From contig NZ_CAKKLJ010000006.1 in the NCBI RefSeq assembly GCF_918698005.1, positions 124,001-188,000 of the forward strand: a stretch of 64,000 nt of DNA, read 5' to 3'. This DNA is from Microbacterium sp. Bi121 (GTDB taxonomy: Bacteria; Actinomycetota; Actinomycetes; Actinomycetales; Microbacteriaceae). This document shows, one piece after another, positions 42,776-51,931 of the stretch. Below the pieces are notes generated by a model. The model saw only the letters and a program-made list of their open reading frames with translations, had not been told where the DNA came from and did not search any database. A program made the translations under genes and the position numbers. Positions within the stretch are counted from its first letter, which is position 1. Every line of letters starts with the position of its first letter.

Positions 42776-43420
42776 CCGCGGCACGTCGATGAGGCGCTCC
42801 ACGCCGGTCGGATGCACCGGCACAGCGCCGGCGGATGCCGCGGCCACCTCTGCACGGAGCGCATCGAGTTCGTCCGGCGCGACCCAGAGCGTGAAGGTCG
42901 CACGACTGGCGTAGACGGGGTCGTCGAGCACGGCATCCCGGCCCTGCATCCACTCCCGAAGCAGGTTCTCGAAGCGTCCGGCATCCGCGTGCATCACCGC
43001 CACTTCGACCCCGGTGAGCATTCGCCGGTCGACGAGCACCGCGAGATCGAGCGCCTCCGACACAGCCGATGAGTACGCCCTGACGAGTCCGCCGGCACCG
43101 AGCTTGACCCCGCCGAAGTAGCGCGTCACCACGGCGACGAGGTCGGTGAGCTCGCGTCGTCGAAGCACCTCGAGCATCGGAACGCCAGCGGTCCCCGATG
43201 GCTCACCGTCATCCGACGAGCGCGCCCGCTCCCCCAGGGAACCGGTCACGTGCGCCGAGCAGTTGTGCCTGGCATCCCACGTACGCTTCTTGACGGCGGC
43301 GATCACCGCATCCGCTTCCTCCGGCGATGCGACGGGGGCGACGAACGCGATGAACCGGGACTTCTTGATCACCGTCTCGTGTTCGACCGCGTGAGCGATC
43401 GTCGCGGGGTACCGGGTCAC
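42770..43420 (-). CDS. yigZ: YigZ/IMPACT family protein
   Basis: A 216-residue protein of the UPF0029 family (E. coli YigZ, eukaryotic IMPACT). The N-terminal domain carries SRFIAFVAPVASPEEADAVIAAVKKRTWDARHNCSAHVTG, SSDDGEPSGTAGVPML and VVTRYFGGVKLGAGGLVRAY, all diagnostic. The C-terminal 65 residues are the DUF1949 domain of ferredoxin-like fold. A role in translation control or peptide cleavage has been proposed for relatives; none is certain. It overlaps the DUF1697 gene by four bases and is the last of a three-gene unit pncA-DUF1697-yigZ. Confidence 0.92.
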   Translation of the reverse strand: MTRYPATIAHAVEHETVIKKSRFIAFVAPVASPEEADAVIAAVKKRTWDARHNCSAHVTGSLGERARSSDDGEPSGTAGVPMLEVLRRRELTDLVAVVTRYFGGVKLGAGGLVRAYSSAVSEALDLAVLVDRRMLTGVEVAVMHADAGRFENLLREWMQGRDAVLDDPVYASRATFTLWVAPDELDALRAEVAAASAGAVPVHPTGVERLIDVPRS

Positions 43421-43950
43421 GCTGTGAGTTCGGCGAGCTTGCGCGTCGTACGGAGGTTCCTGGCCGTACCGGCGACGCCGAGCGCGCGGTCGAGCACCGC
43501 CTTGGTGAGCTTCGTCGCGTGGACGCCGTTCTCGCTGTAACTGATCCAGAGGTCGCGTCCGACGAGTTCGACCTCCTCCCCCGGAACTGCGCGTCCCCGC
43601 AGCGCCTCAACGGCCCCGTCTGACGGCTCCGCTTCGAGGAACATCGCGTGCACGAGCTTCTCAGCCCCGTCTGCGAACGGATGCGATTCCAGCGCCGCCA
43701 CGAGCTCGTCGTGCGTGCGCGGGATGACGGGGGTGTCGACGCCGAAATCGGCGGCGATGACCTTCCGCACGCCTGCACACGCCGCGGCCGGGTCGGCAGG
43801 AGTGTCGCAGATGATGTTGCCGCTCGCGATGTACGTCGAAACGTTCTGCAGGTCGGTCTCGGATGCCAGCACCTCGCGGAGCCGCGCCATCGGGACGCTG
43901 TTACGGCCCGAGACGTTCACGGCGCGCAGCAGCAGAACGCTGCGGCTCAC
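43417..43950 (-). CDS. DUF1697 domain protein
   Basis: A 177-residue member of DUF1697, a compact alpha/beta family widespread in Bacteria with unknown function. The family signature VLLLRAVNVSGRNSVPMARLREVLASETDLQNVSTYIASGNIICDTP opens the protein, and the C-terminal TKLTKAVLDRALGVAGTARNLRTTRKLAEL is also typical (relatives read K-L-x-K-x-L-G-x-x-x-T-x-R-N-W-x-T). It overlaps both neighbours by four bases (yigZ and pncA), so it is translated from the same mRNA. No catalytic residues can be proposed with confidence. Confidence 0.9.
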   Translation of the reverse strand: MSRSVLLLRAVNVSGRNSVPMARLREVLASETDLQNVSTYIASGNIICDTPADPAAACAGVRKVIAADFGVDTPVIPRTHDELVAALESHPFADGAEKLVHAMFLEAEPSDGAVEALRGRAVPGEEVELVGRDLWISYSENGVHATKLTKAVLDRALGVAGTARNLRTTRKLAELTA

Positions 43951-44546
43951 GAGGCCGGGCTCTCGAACGCCTCGTCGCTGCGGACGAGCTCCGCCCCAGC
44001 GTGGGCGAGCTCGGCGAGTGCCGCATCGCTGGACGCCTGATCCACCCCGGCGACCAGGTCTGTCAGCACCCGCACGTGCACGCCGTGGGCGATGGCGTCG
44101 AGCGCCGATGCCCGGACGCAGTGGTCGGTCGCGATCCCGACGACGTCGGCAGCGAGCACCCCGTGCTCCCCCAGCACAGCCGCAGCGGTCGCGCCGTCCT
44201 CGGTCCCGCCTTCGAACATCGAGTACGCCGGCACGCCCTGGCCCTTGCGGACGTGATGCGTGACGGCATCCGTCGCCAGCAGCGGGTCGTACTCGGCGCC
44301 GGCGGTGTCTGCCACGCAGTGCACCGGCCAGGTGCCGATGAAGTCGGGCGCCTCGGCGAAGTGTCCTCCGTTGTCGCTGTCCGCTTCATGCCAGTCGCGG
44401 GAAGCCATGATCACGTCATACTCGGGCGCGTGGGCCGACAGGAACTCCGAGACGGCGGAGGCCACGGCATCCCCTCCGGCGACCGCAAGCGCGCCGCCTT
44501 CGGTGAAATCGTTCTGCACGTCGACGATGAGGAGTGCTCGGCTCAT
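43947..44546 (-). CDS. pncA: Nicotinamidase / isochorismatase family hydrolase
   Basis: A 199-residue cysteine hydrolase. The triad is visible as Asp in IVDVQNDFTEGGAL, Lys in HHVRKGQGVPAYSMF, and Cys in VVGIATDHCVRASALDA. The metal-site motif SRDWHEADSDNGGHF and TWPVHCVADTAGAEY are those of nicotinamidase PncA, which deamidates nicotinamide to nicotinate for NAD salvage and activates pyrazinamide in mycobacteria. Length is normal. It heads the pncA-DUF1697-yigZ unit and is divergent from a VOC-family gene. Confidence 0.92.
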   Translation of the reverse strand: MSRALLIVDVQNDFTEGGALAVAGGDAVASAVSEFLSAHAPEYDVIMASRDWHEADSDNGGHFAEAPDFIGTWPVHCVADTAGAEYDPLLATDAVTHHVRKGQGVPAYSMFEGGTEDGATAAAVLGEHGVLAADVVGIATDHCVRASALDAIAHGVHVRVLTDLVAGVDQASSDAALAELAHAGAELVRSDEAFESPAS

Positions 44547-44611
44547 GATTCGAGCGTACGCTCCCGTCGAGACCCGTGGATATCTGCTGTCCGGTGGAGA
44601 AGAATCGCCGC

Positions 44612-45055
44612 ATGTCTGCCATCAAGCGATTCGACCATGTCGGTATCACCGTCTCCGATCTGGATGCCGCCACGAAGTTCTTCCTCGATCTCGGACTGGA
44701 GATCGAGGGCGGACCGATGCCCATGGAAGGAGAGTTCCTCGACACCGTGTGCGGCATCCCCGACGCGAAGACGACGATCGTGATGCTGCACGCACCCGGA
44801 GGCGGTACAGGGATCGAGTTGTCGACGTTCGAGCGCCCAGCCCCGGGCGCAGGACAACCGGAGGCGATGGCGAACGAGATCGGCATCCGCAGTGTCGCGT
44901 TCGAGGTCACAGGGCTGCGCGAGATGGTCGAGCGACTCACAGCAGCCGGCTACCACCTGGACGGCGGCATCGGCGAATACGAGAACTACTGGCTGATGAC
45001 GTACGTGCGCGGGCCGGAGGGCATCATCGTGGCGCTCGCTGAGCGGCTCGGCTGA
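44612..45055 (+). CDS. VOC (glyoxalase/dioxygenase fold) family protein
   Basis: A 147-residue protein with two beta-alpha-beta-beta-beta modules of the vicinal oxygen chelate superfamily. Module one opens IKRFDHVGITVSDLDAATKFFLDLGLEIEGG, with the first metal His in FDHVGI; module two has IRSVAFEVTGLREMVERLTAAGYHLDGG and ends YVRGPEGIIVALAERLG with the usual Glu position replaced within EGIIVAL. Members include glyoxalase I, methylmalonyl-CoA epimerase and resistance proteins; the exact activity is not assignable. The ATG at 44612 fits the family start. A strong terminator follows at once. Confidence 0.88.
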   Translation: MSAIKRFDHVGITVSDLDAATKFFLDLGLEIEGGPMPMEGEFLDTVCGIPDAKTTIVMLHAPGGGTGIELSTFERPAPGAGQPEAMANEIGIRSVAFEVTGLREMVERLTAAGYHLDGGIGEYENYWLMTYVRGPEGIIVALAERLG

Positions 45056-45081
45056 CCTCTTCGGCTCCGCGGGAGACGAAG

Positions 45082-45114
45082 AAGCCCCGTGATGCTCTTC
45101 GCATCACGGGGCTT
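45082..45114. terminator. Bidirectional terminator between VOC gene and tRNA-Thr(CGT)
   Basis: A perfect 14-bp stem (45082-45095 with 45101-45114) around a TCTTC loop. It ends one base from the 3' end of the minus-strand tRNA and so serves both transcripts. Confidence 0.85.
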
Positions 45115-45115
45115 G

Positions 45116-45191
45116 TGGAGCCGCTTGTCAGAATCGAACTGACGACCTTTTCATTACGAGTGAAATGCTCTGCCGACTGAGCTAAAGCGGC
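45116..45191 (-). tRNA. tRNA-Thr (anticodon CGT)
   Basis: A complete 76-nt cloverleaf on the minus strand: acceptor GCCGCTT/AAGCGGC, anticodon stem TTTCA/TGAAA with loop CTCGTAA, T arm GTCAG-TTCGATT-CTGAC, and an encoded CCA (45116-45118). The anticodon CGT reads ACG. Confidence 0.97.
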
Positions 45192-45249
45192 GTGCGTCGC
45201 AGAAGCGGCGCGATCAACGATATTACCGTGTCGACGCCGCTATCGCGAA

Positions 45250-46815
45250 TCAGTCGCACTTCACGTCGGCATCGGGCACGGTGTCATCGAGGAAGTACAC
45301 GTCGACGGCGCTGTCCACGCAGACGTTGCCCTTGTTGTAGCCGGTGTGCCCCTCGCCGACGCGCGTGATGAGGACACCCTCTTCGAGCTGCTTCGCGAGC
45401 GAGACGGACCATTCGTACGGCGTCGCGGGGTCGTTGGTCGTACCGACCACGAGGATGGGACCTGCGCCTTCGGCATGGATCTCTCCGCGCGTGCCCGTCG
45501 GCGGGTACGGCCAGACCTCGCAGGAATCAGGACCGCTCCAGTACGGGGCGATCGTCGGAGCCCCGGCAGCGATCTTCGCGTCGGCGGCGTCCTGCGCCGC
45601 CTGATCATCCTCCACCGGATAGTCCATGCAGTTGTACGCCCTGAACGCCTCACTCGAGTTGTCGAGGTACGTGCCGTCCTCGCGGGCGTTGTAGAAGTCG
45701 GCGAGCACGAACGCCGTGTACGGATCGCCCTGCAGGGCGCCGTCGAGGGCCTGGGTGAGGTAGGTCCAGCTGTCTGCCGAGTACAGCGCGGCGATGATGC
45801 CGGTCATGAGCGAATCCGCGCCGAGCATCCGCCCGTCGTCGTTCTTCAGCGGCGTGCGGTCGACAGCTGCCAACAGCGCGCCGAGGTCTGCCATCGCCTC
45901 GTCGACAGTGCCGTTGAACGGGCACGACCCGGAGTCCAGGCAGTCCTGCATGTATGCGCGGAGCGCGGACTCGAAGCCGAGCGCCTGGGTGGTGCCGACG
46001 TTCATCCCGGAGACGGCCGGATCGATGGCGCCGTCGAGCACGAGACGACCGGCCTTCTGCGGATACAGGTCGGCATAGGTCGCTCCGAGGAACGTGCCGT
46101 ACGAGTAGCCGAGATAGTTGAGCTGCTTGTCACCAAGGACCCCGCGGATCAGGTCCATGTCGCGTGCCGAGTTCACCGTCGTGATGAACGGCAGGATGCC
46201 TTCGCTGTTCGCATCGCACGCCTCGGCGAACGCCTTGTTGCGCTGAGTCAGCTCCGCCTCCCACTCCGCGGTACCGCGGGAGGATGCCGGGATGTCGTAG
46301 AGGTACGCGTCCATGCCCGCCGCGTCGAAGCAGCGGACGGCGGTGGAATCACCGACGCCCCGGGGGTCGAACCCGATCACGTCGTAGTTGTCGGCGAGGT
46401 CGGTGCTCACGGCGTAGCTGAGGTTGTCGAGGATGAAGTCGCGGCCGCTCGCTCCTGGCCCGCCCGGGTTCGTCAGCAGCGACCCGGCCGGCGTTCCGGC
46501 CGCCTGGTGCCGCACGATCGAGAGCTGGATGTCGCCGTCGCCGGGGTTCTCCCAATCGAGCGGAGCGTTGACGTAGGTGCAGTCGAAGGCCGCGCCCCCT
46601 CTGTCGCACTGAGTCCACTCGAGCGTCTGCTCGTAGTACGGCAGAAGCTCAGCGGACACGCCCTCGGTGTCCGGGGTGTTCGTCACCGACGGACGGGGGG
46701 CCGCGCCCTCCGGGATCATCGCGTACAGGCATCCGCTCAGCATCATGGATGCCGCGACGAGCCCTGCCGCGATCGCCGCGATCCGCCGCAGGCGAGAAGT
46801 CTGTCGAGTGTTCAC
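45250..46815 (-). CDS. Secreted alpha/beta-hydrolase lipoprotein, TAP-like peptidase family
   Basis: A 521-residue serine hydrolase with a lipoprotein signal (ASMMLSGC, Cys about residue 29). The oxyanion and nucleophile regions are NPGGPGASGRDFI and GYSYGTFLGATYADLYP (Ser in G-x-S-x-G form), the acid is likely in VVGTTNDPATPYEWS and the His in VGEGHTGYNKGNVCVDSAVDVYFLDD within the TAP-like C-terminal domain. This matches Streptomyces tripeptidyl aminopeptidases and mycobacterial Hip1-like hydrolases. The GTG at 46815 overlaps the holB stop as GTGA. It is exported and peptide-directed by family; the substrate is not known. Confidence 0.9.
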   Translation of the reverse strand: MNTRQTSRLRRIAAIAAGLVAASMMLSGCLYAMIPEGAAPRPSVTNTPDTEGVSAELLPYYEQTLEWTQCDRGGAAFDCTYVNAPLDWENPGDGDIQLSIVRHQAAGTPAGSLLTNPGGPGASGRDFILDNLSYAVSTDLADNYDVIGFDPRGVGDSTAVRCFDAAGMDAYLYDIPASSRGTAEWEAELTQRNKAFAEACDANSEGILPFITTVNSARDMDLIRGVLGDKQLNYLGYSYGTFLGATYADLYPQKAGRLVLDGAIDPAVSGMNVGTTQALGFESALRAYMQDCLDSGSCPFNGTVDEAMADLGALLAAVDRTPLKNDDGRMLGADSLMTGIIAALYSADSWTYLTQALDGALQGDPYTAFVLADFYNAREDGTYLDNSSEAFRAYNCMDYPVEDDQAAQDAADAKIAAGAPTIAPYWSGPDSCEVWPYPPTGTRGEIHAEGAGPILVVGTTNDPATPYEWSVSLAKQLEEGVLITRVGEGHTGYNKGNVCVDSAVDVYFLDDTVPDADVKCD

Positions 46816-47966
46816 GGTTTCCTCCCGCTCGCGACCGTCACGAGCAAACTCTCCAGGGCCAGCGTCGGAGCGATGTTGCGCTCCAGCGACTCCCTGGTCT
46901 CGGCCAGATGATCGAGCACCACCAGCGTACGTTCCATCGGCCACGCCGTGGCCAGCGCGGCGAGCTCGGATCCCAGCTCGCGGTTGATCTGGTCGTCGCC
47001 GCGACCGTACTGCAGCATCACCACGTCGCGGAACATCGACTGCATGTCGGTGAGCACACGATCGATGCCATCGCGCAGACTGCGGGTGGAGCGCTTCTTC
47101 TGGTCGTCCTCGAGAGCCGAGATCTGGGCGCGCAGCGCCGGCGGCACAGCCTGGCCCTCAGCGATACCGACCGTGCGCAGCAGAGACGCGCGCTCGGACG
47201 CATCGCGTTCGGCGGTGAGCGCCTTGGCGTCGTCGGTCGCTGCCTGGATGATGTCGCCGGCGACTTCGACCGCGCTGCCGACACCGCGCACGGACAGCAC
47301 CGATCGCAGCGTGCTGTCGCGCCGGCGACGGGCCGACTCGTCGGTCGCGAGGCGCTGAGCCATTCCGATGTGACGCTGCGAGTGGCGGGCCGCCTGCTCC
47401 GCCACCTCGGGAGCAGCTCCGGTGCGCTCCACGATCAAGCGCGCGACATCGTCGACGTCGGGTTCACGCAGCCTCAGCGGACGCACCCGTGAGCGGATGG
47501 TCGGCAGCAGATCGGCTTCGCTCGGTGCGCACAGGACCCAGACGGTCCTCTCCGGCGGCTCCTCGAGCGCCTTGAGCAGAACGTTCGAGGTGCGCTCGAC
47601 CATGCGGTCCGCATCCTCGACGACGATGACCCGGTAGCGCCCGGCGGACGGCGAGAAGTACGACCGCTCGACCAGGGCCCGCGCTTCTTTGATCGTGATG
47701 ATGACCTTGTCGGTGCGCAGCGCCGTCACGTCGGGATGCGTGCCGGCGAGCACCTGGCGCATTGTCTGCTCGTCATCGGGGGTGTCGGCGATCAGCGCGG
47801 CGGCGAACGCGTAGGCCAGAGTCGATCGTCCTGATCCTGGTGGGCCGGTGATCAACCATGCGTGGGACAGCGAGGCGGGATCGGCTGCCGCGGACCTGAG
47901 CGTCTCGACCGCGTCGTCCTGCCCCCACACGTCCGTCCAGGGGAACGGAGCGAGGGTCGCGGTCAT
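46812..47966 (-). CDS. holB: DNA polymerase III subunit delta'
   Basis: A 384-residue clamp-loader subunit. The AAA+ core opens FPWTDVWGQDDAVETLRSAAADPASLSHAWLITGPPGSGRSTLAYAFAAALI with a Walker-A-like GPPGSGRST, and includes the sensor region VVEDADRMVERTSNVLLKALEEPPERTVWVLCAPSEADLLPTIRSRVRPLRL. The SRC motif of active loaders is SRV here, as usual for delta'. The C-terminal collar (EDDQKKRSTRSLRDGIDRVLTDMQSMFRDVVMLQYG) is typical. With DnaX and delta it loads the beta clamp. It follows tmk on the same strand, a very common order, and overlaps the hydrolase gene. Confidence 0.94.
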   Translation of the reverse strand: MTATLAPFPWTDVWGQDDAVETLRSAAADPASLSHAWLITGPPGSGRSTLAYAFAAALIADTPDDEQTMRQVLAGTHPDVTALRTDKVIITIKEARALVERSYFSPSAGRYRVIVVEDADRMVERTSNVLLKALEEPPERTVWVLCAPSEADLLPTIRSRVRPLRLREPDVDDVARLIVERTGAAPEVAEQAARHSQRHIGMAQRLATDESARRRRDSTLRSVLSVRGVGSAVEVAGDIIQAATDDAKALTAERDASERASLLRTVGIAEGQAVPPALRAQISALEDDQKKRSTRSLRDGIDRVLTDMQSMFRDVVMLQYGRGDDQINRELGSELAALATAWPMERTLVVLDHLAETRESLERNIAPTLALESLLVTVASGRKP

Positions 47967-48028
47967 GGTCTCAGCCTAACTGTCGCCGCCGACACGGCCT
48001 GCTCGCCGGACGGGCCTGTGAGGGCGGG

Positions 48029-48655
48029 TCAGAGGAGGGTCGAGACGCGAGTGCGGATCGCGTCGGCGATCGCATCGGCGGATGCCGCGGCATCCAGCAC
48101 GAGGAATCGATCCGGCTCGGCATCCGCCAACGCGAGGTACGCCTCTCGGACGCGAGTGTGGAAGTCTAGCTTCTCCGCCTCAAGGCGGTCGAACGGCTTG
48201 TCCGCCGAGTCGAGCCGCTTCCTGGCTGCGACCGGATCCAGATCGAGCAGCACGGTGAGATCGGGCAGCGCTCCCTCGGTCGCCCACAGCGACAGGTCGC
48301 GCACCTCGGTTCCGTCGAGTACCCGCCCCGCGCCCTGGTAGGCGACGGACGAGTCCAGGTAGCGGTCCTGCAGCACGATCTCACCGCGCCCGAGCGCCGG
48401 GGTCACCACCGTCGCGACATGGTGCGCGCGGTCGGCGGCGTAGAGCAGCGCTTCCGCGCGGGGCGCGATGTCGCCGCGGTGATGCAGCACGATGTCGCGG
48501 ATCAACTGGCCGACCTCGCTGCCGCCCGGTTCGCGGGTGCGCAGAACCGTGCGACCGGCATCGGCCAACCACGCCTCCAGTCGTTCGGCCTGGGTCGTCT
48601 TGCCCGAGCCATCGCCGCCCTCGAGCGTGATCCAGAGGCCGCGGCCTGCGGTCAC
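48029..48655 (-). CDS. tmk: Thymidylate kinase
   Basis: A 208-residue dTMP kinase. The P-loop LEGGDGSGKTTQAERLEAWL, the substrate loop LRTREPGGSEVGQLIRDIVLHHRGDIAPRAEALLYAADRAHHVATVV, and the DR-x motif LQDRYLDSSVAYQGAGRVL are all intact; the TREPGG signature defines the family. It makes dTDP for DNA synthesis. Its start overlaps the end of topA by four bases, and holB follows 62 bases later, so topA-tmk-holB is a translation-coupled run on replication. Confidence 0.97.
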   Translation of the reverse strand: MTAGRGLWITLEGGDGSGKTTQAERLEAWLADAGRTVLRTREPGGSEVGQLIRDIVLHHRGDIAPRAEALLYAADRAHHVATVVTPALGRGEIVLQDRYLDSSVAYQGAGRVLDGTEVRDLSLWATEGALPDLTVLLDLDPVAARKRLDSADKPFDRLEAEKLDFHTRVREAYLALADAEPDRFLVLDAAASADAIADAIRTRVSTLL

Positions 48656-51507
48656 GCGTTCGCCTTCACTTCGGCAGGCTCAGTGCGCTGCTTCGCGGCG
48701 TTCGCCGCGCGGGTGGCAGCAGCCTTCTTCGCCGCGGCCGAGCGCGCAGCGGCCTTCTCGGCATCCGTTTTGGCGGCCGCGCTCTTCGCTGGCGACTTCT
48801 TGGCCGCGGCCTTCTTCGCCGGTGCTTTCTTGGCCGCTGTCTTCGCCGGAGCCTTCTTCGCGCCGCGCTTCGGAGCCGGGCCCTTGGCCCGCTTGTCGGC
48901 GAGCATCTGCACCGCGATCTCGAACGTGATGTCCTCTGGCTTCTGACCGCGAGGGATGGTCACATTCGTCTCGCCGTCGGTGACGTACGGGCCGAAGCGT
49001 CCGTCACGCACCCGGATCGGCTTGCCGCTCACAGGGTCGGCGTCGAACTCGGCGAGCGCGCTGGAGGCTCGGCGGGAACCGGCGCCGTACTTCGGCTGGG
49101 CGTAGATCGCCAGAGCCTGCTCGAGCGTCACGTCGAAGATCTGCTGCTCGCTCTCGAGAGACCTCGAGTCGGTGCCCTTCTTCAGGTAGGGGCCGTAGCG
49201 TCCGTTCTGCGCCGTGATCTCATCGCCCGATTCGGGGTCGACGCCGACGACGCGCGGGAGGCTGAGCAGCTTCAGCGCGGTGTCGAGATCGACGGTGTCG
49301 ACCGACATCGAGCGGAACAGCGACCCGGTGCGGGGCTTGGGCGCATCCTTCTTCGCCGTCTTCTTCTTCGGCGCTTCGACGACCTCGCCGGTCTCCTCGT
49401 CGACGACGGCGTCGTCCTCGGGCAGGTTCTCCTGCACGTAGGGGCCGTAGCGGCCGTCCTTGACCACGATGACGCGACCGTTCTCGGGGTTCTCCCCGAG
49501 AACACGGTCACCGGCGACGGGTGCGTCGATGAGCTCCTGCGCCTTCGCCGCGGTGAGCTCATCCGGCGCGAGGTCCTCCGGGACGTTCACGATGCGGCCG
49601 CGCTCATCCGGCTTGGCGGGGTCGACGACCTCGAGGTACGGACCGTACTTGCCGAATCGGAGCGTGGCGTTCTCCGTGATCCGGGTCGAGTTCAGCGCGC
49701 GCGCGTCGATCTCACCGAGGTTGTCGACGACCTGACGCAGTCCGACGTGCGCGTCGGACCCGAAGTAGAACGAGTGCAGCCACTCGACGCGCTTCTGCTC
49801 GCCGCGGGCGATCGCATCGAGGTCGTCCTCGAGCGCTGCGGTGAAGTCGTAGTCGATGAGGTCGGCGAAGTGCTCCTCGAGCAACCGGACGACGCTGAAC
49901 GCCATCCACGTCGGCACGAGCGCCTGGCCCCGTTTGGTCGCGTAGCCGCGATCGATGACCGTGCCGATGATGCTGGCGAACGTCGAGGGGCGGCCGATGC
50001 CGTGCTCCTCCAGCGCCTTGACCAGCGATGCCTCGGTGTAGCGGGGCTTAGGCGTGGTCTTGTGCCCCTTCGCCTCGGCATCCGACATCGCGAGCTCGTC
50101 GCCGACCGCGACGGCGGGAAGCGACTGGTCGGACTCGGCGTCGGCGTCGCCGCGCTTCTCGTCCTTGCCCTCCTCGTAGGCGTCGAGGAAGCCCTTGAAC
50201 GTGTAGACGGTGCCGGATGCCGTGAACTCGGCGTTCTTGCCGTCGGCGCTCACAGAGATCGTGACCGTCGTGGTCTCGTATTTCGCGTCGGCCATCTGGC
50301 TGGCGACGGTGCGCTTCCAGATCAGGTCGTACAGGCGCAGTTCTTCGCGATCGAGCTCGCCCGAGACGGATGCCGGCTTGCGGAAGTTCTCCCCCGACGG
50401 GCGGATCGCCTCGTGCGCCTCCTGCGCGTTCTTGCTCTTGGACTTGTACACCCGGGGCTTCAGCGGCACGGCGCTGTCTCCGTAGAGCGCGACTGCCTGG
50501 CTGCGCGCCGCCTGCACCGCCTGAGTGCTGAGCGCGACCGAGTCGGTTCGCATATAGGTGATGAAGCCCTTCTCGTACAGGCGCTGGGCGACGCTCATCG
50601 CCTGCTTGGCACTCATCGAGAGCTTCCGACCGGCTTCCTGCTGCAGTGTGGAGGTCGTGAAGGGGGCGTACGGGCTGCGCGTTCCTGGCTTGGCCTCCAC
50701 CTTCGTGACGGTTCCGGCACCGGCGGCGTCGACGGCGTGCGCGAGCGAGGTGGCGTCCTTCTCGGAGAGGACGACGACGGCCTTCTTGAGCTTTCCGGTG
50801 TCGTCGAAGTCGGTTCCGCGGGCCAATTGGCCCCCGTCGACGCGCACCAGGCGCACACGGAATGACGTGCCGCTCGATGCGGCTGCTTCGACGTCCCAGT
50901 AGTCGGCGGAGACGAACGCCATCCGCTCGCGCTCCCGCTCGACGATCATGCGCGTCGCGGCGGACTGCACCCGCCCGGCGGACAGCCCGGTCTTGACCTT
51001 GTACCAGAGCACGGGCGAGACGTCCCAGCCGTAGAGGCGATCAAGAATGCGGCGGGTCTCCTGCGCGTCGACGAGCGCGAGGTCGAGCTCGCGGGTGTTG
51101 CCGACAGCGGCGCGGATGGCGTCCTTGGTGATCTCGTGGAACACCATGCGCTTCACGGGCACCTTGGGCTTGAGCGTCTCGAGCAGGTGCCAGGCGATGG
51201 CCTCGCCCTCGCGGTCCTCATCAGTGGCGAGCAGGAGCTCGTCGGCGTGCTTCAGTGCGCGCTTCAGTTCGGCGACCGTCTTGGTCTTGCGATCGGAGAC
51301 GACGTAGTACGGGTCGAAGCCGTTGTCGATGTCGATGGAGTACTTCCCGTACGCCTGCTTGTCAGCGGCCGGGATGTCCTTCTTGTCTGCGAGGTCGCGG
51401 ATATGGCCGACGGAGCTGAGCACCTCGTAGTCGTCGCCGAGGTACCCCTGAATCGACCGCATCTTCGTCGGGGACTCGACGATGACGAGCTTCTTGCCTT
51501 CAGCCAA
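48652..51507 (-). CDS. topA: DNA topoisomerase I (type IA) with Lys/Ala-rich tail
   Basis: A 951-residue topoisomerase that relaxes negative supercoils. The Toprim domain (KKLVIVESPTKMRSIQGYLGDDYEVLSSVGHIRDL ... LLLATDEDREGEAIAWHL) and the active-site region with Tyr in GFITYMRTDSVALS are present. Four C-terminal repeat domains begin FGKYGPYLEV, DGRYGPYVQE, NGRYGPYLKK and DGRFGPYVTD; they replace the zinc fingers of E. coli TopA. The last 75 residues are a lysine/alanine tail, a known actinobacterial DNA-binding feature. I chose the TTG at 51507 because AAAGGA lies seven bases upstream. The tad genes precede it by 91 bases. Confidence 0.96.
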   Translation of the reverse strand: MAEGKKLVIVESPTKMRSIQGYLGDDYEVLSSVGHIRDLADKKDIPAADKQAYGKYSIDIDNGFDPYYVVSDRKTKTVAELKRALKHADELLLATDEDREGEAIAWHLLETLKPKVPVKRMVFHEITKDAIRAAVGNTRELDLALVDAQETRRILDRLYGWDVSPVLWYKVKTGLSAGRVQSAATRMIVERERERMAFVSADYWDVEAAASSGTSFRVRLVRVDGGQLARGTDFDDTGKLKKAVVVLSEKDATSLAHAVDAAGAGTVTKVEAKPGTRSPYAPFTTSTLQQEAGRKLSMSAKQAMSVAQRLYEKGFITYMRTDSVALSTQAVQAARSQAVALYGDSAVPLKPRVYKSKSKNAQEAHEAIRPSGENFRKPASVSGELDREELRLYDLIWKRTVASQMADAKYETTTVTISVSADGKNAEFTASGTVYTFKGFLDAYEEGKDEKRGDADAESDQSLPAVAVGDELAMSDAEAKGHKTTPKPRYTEASLVKALEEHGIGRPSTFASIIGTVIDRGYATKRGQALVPTWMAFSVVRLLEEHFADLIDYDFTAALEDDLDAIARGEQKRVEWLHSFYFGSDAHVGLRQVVDNLGEIDARALNSTRITENATLRFGKYGPYLEVVDPAKPDERGRIVNVPEDLAPDELTAAKAQELIDAPVAGDRVLGENPENGRVIVVKDGRYGPYVQENLPEDDAVVDEETGEVVEAPKKKTAKKDAPKPRTGSLFRSMSVDTVDLDTALKLLSLPRVVGVDPESGDEITAQNGRYGPYLKKGTDSRSLESEQQIFDVTLEQALAIYAQPKYGAGSRRASSALAEFDADPVSGKPIRVRDGRFGPYVTDGETNVTIPRGQKPEDITFEIAVQMLADKRAKGPAPKRGAKKAPAKTAAKKAPAKKAAAKKSPAKSAAAKTDAEKAAARSAAAKKAAATRAANAAKQRTEPAEVKANA

Positions 51508-51598
51508 GGGTGCGTCCTTTCTTCGAAGCACACCATACACACCACGGTCGTGGCGCGTTCACAGCGGAGCCGTGAGCGGAGTCTCGGGAGTGGTGCCG

Positions 51599-51931
51599 TC
51601 AGAATCCCTCGGGCGGCCCTGCGCGGGCTCGGGAGACGGCAGCAAGACCAGCGTACGCCGCTTCGACACGCACGGTCGCCACGAAGCCGTCGACGGTGCA
51701 CGCCGTCAGCGTCGCGCCGGACGCCGCGGCGACCCGCGCGGCGAGCGCGCACGGCTCGTCGTCGGTGATGATCGCCCCGGATGCGGCATCCGCAGCCGAC
51801 AGGGCCGCAGCATCCGCTGCTCCCGCAACGCGCTGGGCAGTGACAGCGGCACCGCCGACGGCTGCGAGTCCGACCGCGAGCGCGGCCGAGACGGCGAGGA
51901 TGCTCGCCGACAGCGCGGCGCCCGCCATCAC
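51599..51931 (-). CDS. Rv3654c-type TadE-like protein
   Basis: A 110-residue protein matching the family named after Rv3654c: an N-terminal hydrophobic helix (AALSASILAVSAALAVGLAAVGGAAVTAQRVAGAADAAALSAADAA) with the pilin-like stretch, then a small exported domain with one Cys pair (CALAAR, ACTVDG). It is the last gene of the tad pilus cluster in Actinobacteria and is thought to be a pseudopilin-like minor component. It overlaps the TadE gene by four bases. The length is normal for the family. Confidence 0.85.
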   Translation of the reverse strand: MMAGAALSASILAVSAALAVGLAAVGGAAVTAQRVAGAADAAALSAADAASGAIITDDEPCALAARVAAASGATLTACTVDGFVATVRVEAAYAGLAAVSRARAGPPEGF

